38,506 bases of DNA. Origin: an uncultured Micrococcales bacterium. Lineage in GTDB: Bacteria; Actinomycetota; Actinomycetes; Actinomycetales; Microbacteriaceae. This document shows, one piece after another, positions 1 through 8,750 of the stretch. The stretch is taken from contig CAIZQQ010000165.1 of the NCBI GenBank assembly GCA_903935175.1, positions 1 through 38,506 on the forward strand, given 5' to 3'. The notes beneath the pieces were generated by a model. It worked only from the letters and a program-made list of their open reading frames with translations, did no database searches and was not told where the DNA came from. Made by a program: the position numbers and the translations under genes. Each line of letters starts with the position of its first letter. Position 1 is the first letter of the stretch.

Positions 1-1102
1 CGGCAATGCCAACGTCGAAGACGCGGTCTGGGAACTTCTTTGCCATTGCATCTAGACCAACCGGCATGAGCATCGCACCGGTGATGCCAACGATGTCTTT
101 GCGCTTACCAGCGATCTCGACGATCTCGTCGCTGAACACCGATGTCCAAGACTTACCGGATGTTTTCTCTAGAGATTCGCCAGTAAGCGGGTCGATCTGA
201 CCGACGGCGTGAAATTGGTCATCCTCGTTGAGGAGTGCTGGGTCGAAACCCTTACCCTTTTGAGTAATGGCGTGAACGATAACCGGATAGGCATACTTCT
301 TAGCCTGACGAAGTGCAGTCTCCATGGCCTGAAGGTCGTGGCCATCGATTGGGCCAATGTATTTGATGTCTAGGTTCGGGAACATCCCTTTGGGAGCCAT
401 AGCACCCATGAGCCCTGTGCCCGCACCTCTGGCTGCAGAATAGGTGAGTTTTCCTAGCAGGCCGAACTTGTCGAAAACCTTGCGCGAAAAACGGTAGGCC
501 TTTCGGTACAGCTTTTCGGTGCGAATTTCATTTAGGTAGCGGGCTAGTCCGCCGATTGTCGGAGCGTATGAACGACCGTTGTCATTAACCACAATGACCA
601 ACTTGCGATCGTTGTCATCGGTGATGTTGTTCAGCGCTTCCCAGGCCATTCCACCGGTAAGGGCGCCATCGCCAATAACGGCGACGACATAACGGTCTTC
701 TTGCTTGGTTAGTTTGAACGCCTTGGCGATACCGTCGGCCCATGAGAGTGACGAAGACGCGTGCGAGCTTTCAACAACATCGTGAACAGATTCTGAGCGC
801 TGAGGGTATCCCGCCAGGCCACCTTTCTGACGAAGGCGACTGAAATCTTGGCGGCCGGTAAGTAACTTGTGAACATAGCTCTGGTGGCCAGTATCGAAGA
901 TTATTGGATCGTTTGGAGAATCAAATACGCGGTGGATCGCAACGGTTGTCTCCACCACTCCTAGGTTTGGGCCGAGGTGACCACCGGTGGCTGCAACACC
1001 TGTGATCAAATGAGCGCGGATGTCACGACAGAGCTCTCTCAATTCGGCTGCGTTCAGCGCGTCAAGGTCTCTAGGACCGGCAATCTTCTCAAGCGCACTC
1101 AC
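1..1102 (-). CDS. dxs: 1-deoxy-D-xylulose-5-phosphate synthase, C-terminus outside window (partial)
   Basis: Minus-strand translation from GTG at 1102: [33 protein letters not shown]...[14 protein letters not shown]...[12 protein letters not shown]...[17 protein letters not shown]...; typical DXS N-terminus. Runs off the left edge, so it is absent from the ORF track. Confidence 0.95.
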   Translation of the reverse strand, partial: MSALEKIAGPRDLDALNAAELRELCRDIRAHLITGVAATGGHLGPNLGVVETTVAIHRVFDSPNDPIIFDTGHQSYVHKLLTGRQDFSRLRQKGGLAGYPQRSESVHDVVESSHASSSLSWADGIAKAFKLTKQEDRYVVAVIGDGALTGGMAWEALNNITDDNDRKLVIVVNDNGRSYAPTIGGLARYLNEIRTEKLYRKAYRFSRKVFDKFGLLGKLTYSAARGAGTGLMGAMAPKGMFPNLDIKYIGPIDGHDLQAMETALRQAKKYAYPVIVHAITQKGKGFDPALLNEDDQFHAVGQIDPLTGESLEKTSGKSWTSVFSDEIVEIAGKRKDIVGITGAMLMPVGLDAMAKKFPDRVFDVGIA

Positions 1103-1139
1103 GATGACCTAAACCCACCCCTCGAGATTGTTTATTCCG

Positions 1140-3818
1140 CTAGGCAACAAGGCTACGCAAAACATACTGGAGGATTCCACCGTTACGGAAGTAATCAGCT
1201 TCACCCGGGGTATCGATGCGAACAACAGCGTCGAACTCAACAACCGACTTGCCGGCCGCAGAGTGTGCAGTTGGTTTAGCAACCACACGAACTGTCTTCG
1301 GCGTGACACCGTTGTTCAGTTCGGTCACACCGATGAAGTCGAATTCTTCGGTTCCGTCGAGTCCAAGACTTGCAGCACTTTGACCCGCCGGGAATTGGAG
1401 CGGAAGCACGCCCATGCCGATTAGGTTGCTGCGGTGAATTCGTTCGAACGACTCGGTTATTACAGCCTTCACACCGAGCAGGCTAGTTCCCTTGGCAGCC
1501 CAGTCACGCGATGAACCTGAACCGTACTCTTTGCCGGCAAGAATCACCAGCGGAATACCGCGCTCTTGGTACGTGACTGATGCGTCGTAGATGAAGGCCT
1601 GCGGAGCATCCGAGGTATTAAAGTCGCGCGTGTAACCGCCCTCAACGCCATCGAGCAGAAGATTCTTTAGGCGGATGTTCGCAAAGGTTCCACGAATCAT
1701 GACCTCGTGGTTTCCGCGGCGTGAGCCATAGGAGTTGAAGTCACTGCGGGCGACACCGTGTTCGGTGAGGTACTTGCCTGCCGGCGAGTCAACTTTGATC
1801 GAACCGGCTGGGCTGATGTGGTCGGTGGTTACCGAGTCGCCCAGAAGAGCTAGCACCCTCGCGCCACTTATGTCGGTGACATCACTAGGCTCGCGTTTCA
1901 TGCCGTCGAAATAAGGCGGGCGTCGGACATAGGTAGATTTCTCGTCCCAGTCGAAGGTTGCTCCAGTTGGCGTTGGAAGCGACTTCCAGCGAGAATCACC
2001 ATCAAAGACACCGGCGTACTGAGTCTTGAACATTTCGGAATTAATCGACTCGTCAATGGTCTTCTGAACTTCTTCAGGTGTCGGCCAAATGTCGGCTAGG
2101 AAAACATCGCTACCCTGTGCATCTTGCCCAAGCGCTTGAGCTTCGAAATCGAAATCCATGGTTCCAGCAAGCGCATAGGCGATTACTAGCGGTGGTGACG
2201 CAAGGTAGTTCATCTTCACGTCTGGGTTGATTCGACCTTCGAAGTTCCGGTTACCCGACAGAACCGCCGTAACGGCAAGGTCATTGCGGTTGATGGCTTC
2301 GCTAATTGCGTCGTCTAGTGGACCTGAGTTACCGATGCAGGTGGTGCAACCGTAACCAACGAGATTGAAGCCGAGAGCATTGAGTGAATCGGTGAGGCCA
2401 GCCTTTTCGTAGTATTCGGTGACTACCTTCGAGCCGGGAGCCAGCGAGGTCTTTACCCAAGGCTTTGCCTTCAGGCCCTTGGCGACTGCCTTTTGCGCCA
2501 GAAGACCGGCCGCGAGCATCACCGAAGGGTTGCTGGTGTTGGTGCAAGAGGTGATCGAGGCGATCGAAACGATTCCGTTGTCGATGTCGAAGTCGGCACC
2601 CTTTACATCGGTCTGGTTAGAGGCTTTGTCGGTGTAGGAAGGCAGAACCTCGTGGAACTTTTGCTTGGCCTGCGAAAGTTCGATTCGATCTTGTGGTCGC
2701 TTTGGTCCAGCGATCGAAGGAACAACTGTCGAGAGATCGAGCTCGAGGTACTCGCTAAAAGTTGGCTCGATCGAAGGGTCGTGCCACAGGCCTTGAGCCT
2801 TTGTGTAGGCCTCGACGAGGTCGATTTGATCTTGCGAACGGCCTGTGATCCTGAGGTAGTCGAGGGTTACGTCATCGATAGGGAAAATAGCTACCGTCGA
2901 ACCGAATTCTGGGCTCATGTTTCCGATAGTTGCTCGGTTTGCGAGTGGAACTGAACCAACGCCAGCGCCGTAGAATTCAACGAATTTACCAACCACTCCG
3001 TGCTTGCGAAGCATTTCGGTGATGGTGAGAACAACGTCGGTTGCCGTCGCGCCGGTAGGGATCTTGCCAGTGAGTTTGAAGCCGACGACCTTCGGAATAA
3101 GCATCGATACCGGCTGACCGAGCATGGCCGCCTCAGCTTCGATACCCCCGACTCCCCAGCCAAGAATTCCAAGACCGTTGACCATAGTGGTGTGTGAGTC
3201 TGTGCCCACGCATGAGTCTGGATAGGCCTGGAGAACACCATCGACCTCGCGGGTCATGACGGTTCTAGCCAAATATTCAATGTTGACCTGGTGCACGATT
3301 CCGGTGCCGGGAGGTACTACCTTGAAGTCGTCAAACGCGGTTTGACCCCATCTCAAGAACTGGTAACGTTCCCCGTTGCGCTCATATTCAAGCTCGACGT
3401 TCTTTTCAAAAGCGTCTGCTCGACCGGCCACATCAATCACCACGGAGTGGTCAATCACCATCTCAGCAGGAGCTAGTGGATTGATCTTTTTCGGGTTGCC
3501 ACCTAGGGCGGCAACGGCCTCGCGCATTGTTGCTAGGTCGACAATGCAAGGAACGCCAGTGAAGTCCTGCATGATCACGCGTGCAGGAGTGAATTGAATC
3601 TCGATATCTGGCTCGGCATTCGGGTTCCAGTTGACCAAAGCCTCGATGTGAGCCGCGGTGATGTTAGCGCCGTCTTCGGTGCGCAGGAGGTTCTCGAGAA
3701 GAATTTTGAAACTAAAGGGAAGATTTGCACCGCCAGCACTCGACAACTTGAAATACCGGTAGGTTTTTCCGCCGACAACCAGATTGTCGGCCGAAGAGAA
3801 ACTGTTCACCTTAGACAA
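1140..3818 (-). CDS. acnA: Aconitate hydratase AcnA
   Basis: 892 aa ORF with [34 protein letters not shown] and [18 protein letters not shown] motifs; TTG start preceded by AAGGAG. Confidence 0.97.
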   Translation of the reverse strand: MSKVNSFSSADNLVVGGKTYRYFKLSSAGGANLPFSFKILLENLLRTEDGANITAAHIEALVNWNPNAEPDIEIQFTPARVIMQDFTGVPCIVDLATMREAVAALGGNPKKINPLAPAEMVIDHSVVIDVAGRADAFEKNVELEYERNGERYQFLRWGQTAFDDFKVVPPGTGIVHQVNIEYLARTVMTREVDGVLQAYPDSCVGTDSHTTMVNGLGILGWGVGGIEAEAAMLGQPVSMLIPKVVGFKLTGKIPTGATATDVVLTITEMLRKHGVVGKFVEFYGAGVGSVPLANRATIGNMSPEFGSTVAIFPIDDVTLDYLRITGRSQDQIDLVEAYTKAQGLWHDPSIEPTFSEYLELDLSTVVPSIAGPKRPQDRIELSQAKQKFHEVLPSYTDKASNQTDVKGADFDIDNGIVSIASITSCTNTSNPSVMLAAGLLAQKAVAKGLKAKPWVKTSLAPGSKVVTEYYEKAGLTDSLNALGFNLVGYGCTTCIGNSGPLDDAISEAINRNDLAVTAVLSGNRNFEGRINPDVKMNYLASPPLVIAYALAGTMDFDFEAQALGQDAQGSDVFLADIWPTPEEVQKTIDESINSEMFKTQYAGVFDGDSRWKSLPTPTGATFDWDEKSTYVRRPPYFDGMKREPSDVTDISGARVLALLGDSVTTDHISPAGSIKVDSPAGKYLTEHGVARSDFNSYGSRRGNHEVMIRGTFANIRLKNLLLDGVEGGYTRDFNTSDAPQAFIYDASVTYQERGIPLVILAGKEYGSGSSRDWAAKGTSLLGVKAVITESFERIHRSNLIGMGVLPLQFPAGQSAASLGLDGTEEFDFIGVTELNNGVTPKTVRVVAKPTAHSAAGKSVVEFDAVVRIDTPGEADYFRNGGILQYVLRSLVA

Positions 3819-3857
3819 GAAAGGCTCCTTCGCATATATAACCTTTCAAAAATACCA

Positions 3858-4529
3858 CTAACGAGAGGTTTGAATGGTTCGCTTGAGCATTAACCAACTC
3901 AAGAAAATCCATAGAGCGAAGGCTGGCAACCCGATTGCAGATTTGACGATGCCCAGCCAAGCAGCTTCGTTCGCAAAATACAACGGAAGTTGAGCTGCCA
4001 GTCGCATGATGAAAAGACCAGACCAGAAAACTGTGACTCGAATAGACACGGCCAGCAATCTTCGGTCTGCACGCCAATCGGGGGCGATCGCCTCGAAAGT
4101 AGCTAGCAAGTAGCCGATTGCAGGTCGCCGAAGAACGGCTGACAAGAGCAGTCCGGTTGCCCACACGGCATTGGTTATGAGCCCGGGTAGAAAGAAATTC
4201 TTGGCGCTTTCGGCATCATTGCCGCCACTGGTTGCCAAAAAGGCGGCGAAGGCGATACCGATGACCGAGGCAATGGCGTTCATTACTGGTTTTTTGCGAA
4301 TGACTTGCACCACGCCCAAAATCAAAGCGAGACTCAGTGCCACCACTGCTGAAAGCCAGGCATTAGTCCAGATACCGAATGTCACCGAGAATGCGACCGG
4401 CGGTATAGCGGATTCTATGAGCCCAAAGACTCCCCCGATGCTGCGAAGCATTGACGCCGGCGTAACAACATACTCGCCGTCGTCCCCTTTGGTGAGACCC
4501 AGCCAGCGTTCACCGGCCGAAGAACTCAC
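3858..4529 (-). CDS. DUF3159 family membrane protein
   Basis: 223 aa multi-TM protein (GLIESAIPPVAFSVTF...); GTGA overlap with upstream DUF3710 gene; conserved actinobacterial position next to dut. Confidence 0.8.
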   Translation of the reverse strand: MSSSAGERWLGLTKGDDGEYVVTPASMLRSIGGVFGLIESAIPPVAFSVTFGIWTNAWLSAVVALSLALILGVVQVIRKKPVMNAIASVIGIAFAAFLATSGGNDAESAKNFFLPGLITNAVWATGLLLSAVLRRPAIGYLLATFEAIAPDWRADRRLLAVSIRVTVFWSGLFIMRLAAQLPLYFANEAAWLGIVKSAIGLPAFALWIFLSWLMLKRTIQTSR

Positions 4530-5110
4530 TGTGGTCTCGCTGGCGGTGCGATGTTGCCTGGCGGCATCGTAAGTGGAACTAATTCGCGCGGAGGAAGCGC
4601 TTCGGCACCTCGGTCAACGATGATGGATCGGAATATGCGTTCAATCTCAGCCTGCTCGGTTAGGTTGGTGAGTGCTAAACCAGTGACTGACCCCCTAAGC
4701 AGCCAGCGTGGCCCATCAACACCAACGAATCGAATCTGTTGCAGCTCGCTTTCGCCAGCTTGATTGGGAACTTGCATAGTCACCAATAGTTCGCGCCCAA
4801 AGTTTCCGATTACCGAATCAACCTGAGCTTTCTGAGACTCGAGAGATGCAGTCAGCACTTCGAGTACCTCTTGCCACACTGCGTTGTTCTTAGGAGAGGA
4901 GAAGAGCGAAACCTGCAACATCGAACCTTGAGTTTGCAAGGTCAACGCGACAAGTCGACGTGTGTCTTCTTCTAGCTCGACTTTGATCGATAGGTTTCGA
5001 TTGACGTTGGGCAGCTTTATTGCGCCGAAGTCGATTAGGTTATCTAATTTGGCGACTTCGGAAAGGTCGAATGGACCCAACTCTGAGCGTTTAACAATCT
5101 CGCTGTACAT
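4526..5110 (-). CDS. DUF3710 family protein
   Basis: 194 aa (GPFDLSEV...DFGAIKLP...PRWLLRGSVTGLA); abuts dut as in other Actinobacteria. Confidence 0.8.
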   Translation of the reverse strand: MYSEIVKRSELGPFDLSEVAKLDNLIDFGAIKLPNVNRNLSIKVELEEDTRRLVALTLQTQGSMLQVSLFSSPKNNAVWQEVLEVLTASLESQKAQVDSVIGNFGRELLVTMQVPNQAGESELQQIRFVGVDGPRWLLRGSVTGLALTNLTEQAEIERIFRSIIVDRGAEALPPRELVPLTMPPGNIAPPARPQ

Positions 5111-5548
5111 TTACTTTTTTCCGCTCGATCCATAGCCAGACTCGCCACGGTCTGACTGCGGGAGTTTCTCGACTCGAACAAAGTCAGCCTTAGACACTTG
5201 TTGAATGAGCAACTGGGCGATTCGGTCGCCAAGGCTGATGTGAAAATCCTCCTTGGAAGAGTTGAACAAAGTAACCATAATCTCTCCGCGGTAGCCGGCG
5301 TCGATGGTTCCGGGGCTGTTCAGCACGGTTATGCCATGGTTTAGCGCCAAACCAGAACGCGGATGCACGAGGCCGACGTAGCCGCCTGGAAGTGCGAGCG
5401 AGCATCCGGTCTTGACTAAAACTCGATCGCCAGCCGGCACTACGGCATCGTGTGAGGCCCTCAAATCAGCGCCTGCGTCGCCGGGTTTGGCATAGATGGG
5501 AACCATTGATTCGTCGCAGACGATTAGCACTGGAACGGTTTCGGTCAT
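5111..5548 (-). CDS. dut: dUTP diphosphatase
   Basis: Start set to ATG at 5548 (MTETVPVLIV) rather than the long ORF; contains PGDAGADLRA, HPRSGLALNHGITVLNSPGTIDAGYRGE and RGESGYGSSG dUTPase motifs. Confidence 0.93.
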   Translation of the reverse strand: MTETVPVLIVCDESMVPIYAKPGDAGADLRASHDAVVPAGDRVLVKTGCSLALPGGYVGLVHPRSGLALNHGITVLNSPGTIDAGYRGEIMVTLFNSSKEDFHISLGDRIAQLLIQQVSKADFVRVEKLPQSDRGESGYGSSGKK

Positions 5549-5570
5549 GTGTAGAGCGTAATCTAAAGTC

Positions 5571-6044
5571 ATGACCGCTGAACAAAAAGCCCGAGGCCAT
5601 GCGTTTTCAACGAGGGTGTTCCCATCATTATTAGCGCTCCTACCGATAACTCTGGTAGCGCCGAGTGTTGCTTTGGTGGTACTTCCGTTTATGAGTGACA
5701 TCGTCGCGTTGACCATTGGACTCACAGTTGCAATTGGGATATTGGTCGCAGTGCTCGCGAACTCTCCCGTTGTTTCGGTCTCTAGCGGAGAGCAGCCACA
5801 GCTACAGGTTGGCCGTGCAAAGATTGCGCTCAGTTTGATTCAAAACGCCGAAATCGTTGCCGGAAACCAGTTGAGGTTTGAAAAGGGTCCTGGTTTGAAG
5901 GCCAACGCGTATTTCATGAACCAGGCAGGTTCTAAAGCGTTTGTAAAGGTCACAATCGCCGATAAAAACGATCCGACGCCTTACTGGCTGTTTGCGTGCA
6001 ATAAACCCGAGGACTTAGTAGTCGCACTCGGTGCAAACCGGTAG
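5571..6044 (+). CDS. DUF3093 family membrane protein
   Basis: 157 aa, two N-terminal TM segments; divergent from dut with a 22-bp gap, syntenic with the mycobacterial Rv2698 position. Confidence 0.8.
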   Translation: MTAEQKARGHAFSTRVFPSLLALLPITLVAPSVALVVLPFMSDIVALTIGLTVAIGILVAVLANSPVVSVSSGEQPQLQVGRAKIALSLIQNAEIVAGNQLRFEKGPGLKANAYFMNQAGSKAFVKVTIADKNDPTPYWLFACNKPEDLVVALGANR

Positions 6045-6302
6045 GCTCTTCTTCTTTCGCGCCAGAAGGCTGTGGTGTTTCACGATGAAACACTCGCTAC
6101 AGGTGAATTCGTCGTCTTGCGGAGGCAGAACAACAACCTCTAGGTCTTCAGAAATGACCTCGTGGCCCAAGATTCCTTCGCCGTGTTCTGAGTCATCGAT
6201 GTCTGGAGACACAGCGATTTTTTCGGGGATGCGCTCCTTGATTGCCTCTAGCGATTCAGCGTCGTCGTCCGACTTTCGTGGGGCGTCGTAATCGGTGGCC
6301 AT
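6015..6302 (-). CDS. DUF4193 family zinc-ribbon protein
   Basis: 95 aa MATDYDAPRKSDDDAESLEAIKERIPEK...CSEC...CTECDY; two CxxC knuckles. Confidence 0.87.
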   Translation of the reverse strand: MATDYDAPRKSDDDAESLEAIKERIPEKIAVSPDIDDSEHGEGILGHEVISEDLEVVVLPPQDDEFTCSECFIVKHHSLLARKKKSLPVCTECDY

Positions 6303-6495
6303 CGAAAAAACCTTTCTTGAGCGTTTGTTAAGGCGCGCATAGTCTCACCGATTTATTCGTGAAAAGCAACAACAACACGCCTCGTTGGCAAAAAACCAGA
6401 AAATACTCAGAAAACTTCCCAAACGGCACACCGCTTTTGTTACATGGCATAACAAGAACATGCTGACAAACTAAAGCCAAGGTTTGGAGGTTGTT

Positions 6496-7587
6496 TTGAG
6501 CGACTTACGGTTGATCGGTTCAGAGGACGGGTACGTCCTGTTTGAATCCCTAGACGGAACCAAGCATCGCGCCATGGCAGATGATGCATTGAAGAGCGCG
6601 CTGAGAAAGGCCTCTGCGCAAGACACGAGTAGCTACGTTTCTCCGAGGGAGATCCAAGAGCGAATTCGCAATGGTGAATCTGTAGCCCAAATCTGTGAAG
6701 ACACCGCTTCGCCCGAAGAATACGTTACGAAGTTTGCAAAGCCCGTGGTCGATGAACTTGAGCACATGATTGAGTCGGCAAAGGCTGTCAGGTTGATTGT
6801 GCCTGGCGATCGATTCAACGATGAGGGTCAGATAGAGTTTGGCACTCTAATCTCAGCAAGATTAGAACAAGCTAACGCCGTAGACGTCGTCTGGTCAGTA
6901 AGGCGAGCCGGTGCCACAACCTGGGACGTCACAGTCGCCTATACGATCGGTACGAATTCCGGTTTAGCGCTTTGGGCCTTCGACCCGCGAAAGGTTCTAC
7001 TGACACCAGAAAACGAAGCCGCATCAGGTCTTTCGACGGTCGAGGGAGCTTCAGGCCCGATAACCAAGGTGCGTGTCATTGCTGACACACCGGCGGCCTT
7101 CAGAAAGGTAGAGGCATCAGAACCAACCATCGCCAAGGCGAGCAAGGTTGAGGCAGCTGAAAGCGAACCGGTGGCGACCATTGAGTCGCTGGATGACCTT
7201 AGAAAGAAGCGCGAAGCGGCCAAGGCGGCAGAAGAGGCGCAGGCGCAAACTACTGTCGAAGAGCCAAACGTAATCGAAGATGTTTTCCAGCCCGAAGAAG
7301 AGGTTGATGAAGTTATCGTCGAGAATGACATTCCTTTAGAAAGCGAAGCTGAACCAGAGATCGATGACTCCCCCGAGGTTGTCTTCGATGACGGTGTTGC
7401 CGAAGAGGTTATGGCTGAAGAGGCGCACGATGCTGAATCTGATTCAGAGCCAGAGACTCCACCTAAAGAAGTAACTGCGCCAGCCGAAAACATTCAAGAA
7501 CCTTCTGGCGAGCAGCCAGCAAAGAAGCCAAGAGCTTCGATGCCTTCATGGGATCAGATTGTATTTGGAACCAAGTCTGAGGACTAG
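6496..7587 (+). CDS. sepH: Septation protein SepH (DUF3071)
   Basis: LRLIGSEDGYVLFESLDGTKHRAMADDALKSALRKA N-terminus followed by a helix-turn-helix-like segment and a long acidic tail. TTG start at 6496 preferred because GGAGG lies just upstream. Confidence 0.82.
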   Translation: MSDLRLIGSEDGYVLFESLDGTKHRAMADDALKSALRKASAQDTSSYVSPREIQERIRNGESVAQICEDTASPEEYVTKFAKPVVDELEHMIESAKAVRLIVPGDRFNDEGQIEFGTLISARLEQANAVDVVWSVRRAGATTWDVTVAYTIGTNSGLALWAFDPRKVLLTPENEAASGLSTVEGASGPITKVRVIADTPAAFRKVEASEPTIAKASKVEAAESEPVATIESLDDLRKKREAAKAAEEAQAQTTVEEPNVIEDVFQPEEEVDEVIVENDIPLESEAEPEIDDSPEVVFDDGVAEEVMAEEAHDAESDSEPETPPKEVTAPAENIQEPSGEQPAKKPRASMPSWDQIVFGTKSED

Positions 7588-8714
7588 TTCAGGCGAATCA
7601 GCGGAACCTGAGTTTCAGAATCCGTGATCGAACCGTGGTGACCCTTCATTAACAACGACCGGGGCTTGCAGGTTCTTCGGTCATAAAGTGTCACGGCAGC
7701 CTTCGCAAGCAAGACAATGTCAGGCTGTTTGTCTCTTTGTAGACCAGTTGCAACCCATCCCGACGTCTCTAGCTCTTGCCAGGAGGCGCACCAGGCCACA
7801 CCCTCTAATTCGATTGCGAGTTTCTCTCGCAGGCTAGCTAGTTGAAGGTCAGTGGTGTTTTGATCTTGAGAAACATAGATGAGTGATGAACGGGTGTCTC
7901 CACCTGATATGAAATCTGTCGAGGCAAGTGAATCTAGAGTCTCGAGATAGATTTGTCCATCCGTGTCAACATTCACCATCCCGTGATCTGCAGTAAGCAA
8001 AGCGATTGAACGCTTCAGATTGACCAGGTGTCGAACTGCACCATCGATCTCTTCTAAGACGGACAACCACTCTGGGCTGTCAGTGCCAAACCGGTGGCCC
8101 ACTTGATCGAGCTCGGGAACGTAGAGGTAAACCACACCCCCATCGCGTTCCGCAATCTCGGCGGCCATCTTGATTCGGTCTGCAATTTCGTCGGCGCCAT
8201 GAAAAAAGCCGGCCGGCAAGGTCAGGGAGGTGAATCCCGTGTTTCTGTAAATGCTTGGGCTGACAACAGAGATTGCGTATGTTTCACTGAGGGTTGGATA
8301 GGTCTTGTACATTGACGGGTCATTGCCATCAACCTCCCAACCGGATAAGAGATTGTGCAACTCGGTGCGATCCGGGTTTGGAACGTTGTAGCCGATTAAG
8401 CCATGCCGGGCCGACCTGAGGCCAGTTGTGAGACCAGTGAGACTAACTACCGTCGTGCTTGGAAACTCACACCGAACAGTGTTTTTTTGATTGCGCCAAA
8501 ACCTACCGATATTCGGGGCGTGACCAAGATGTGCCTCTAGGTTGTGGCTGCCGAGACCGTCGATGACGAGAACGACGTAACCGCGGGATTTCTCAAACTT
8601 CAGAGCGTTGACCGGCTTTGTCTCGGTTGAAGCAGTGGCGGCGATAGCCGAACTCAACACAAGGCTCAGTATCCCGACATCCTTGGGTGCGGCAGGTATT
8701 CTCGAAACAGTCAT
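7584..8714 (-). CDS. Alkaline phosphatase family protein (type I phosphodiesterase/nucleotide pyrophosphatase)
   Basis: VLVIDGLGSHNLEAHLGHAPNI...FPSTTVVSLTGLTTGLRSARHGLIGY...TADHGMV metal-binding motifs. Confidence 0.88.
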   Translation of the reverse strand: MTVSRIPAAPKDVGILSLVLSSAIAATASTETKPVNALKFEKSRGYVVLVIDGLGSHNLEAHLGHAPNIGRFWRNQKNTVRCEFPSTTVVSLTGLTTGLRSARHGLIGYNVPNPDRTELHNLLSGWEVDGNDPSMYKTYPTLSETYAISVVSPSIYRNTGFTSLTLPAGFFHGADEIADRIKMAAEIAERDGGVVYLYVPELDQVGHRFGTDSPEWLSVLEEIDGAVRHLVNLKRSIALLTADHGMVNVDTDGQIYLETLDSLASTDFISGGDTRSSLIYVSQDQNTTDLQLASLREKLAIELEGVAWCASWQELETSGWVATGLQRDKQPDIVLLAKAAVTLYDRRTCKPRSLLMKGHHGSITDSETQVPLIRLN

Positions 8715-8750
8715 CCCTGACAGTTTCGCACAGTAGTTTTTGAAAGACCC

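Noticed and set aside
2329-2954. Overlapping ORFs on both strands inside acnA
   Set aside because: Contained in the acnA reading frame region with no homology signal.
6939-7493. 184 aa Ser-rich minus-strand ORF antisense to sepH
   Set aside because: Antisense of the acidic Glu/Asp-rich SepH tail gives Ser/Phe codons; no start context or domain.
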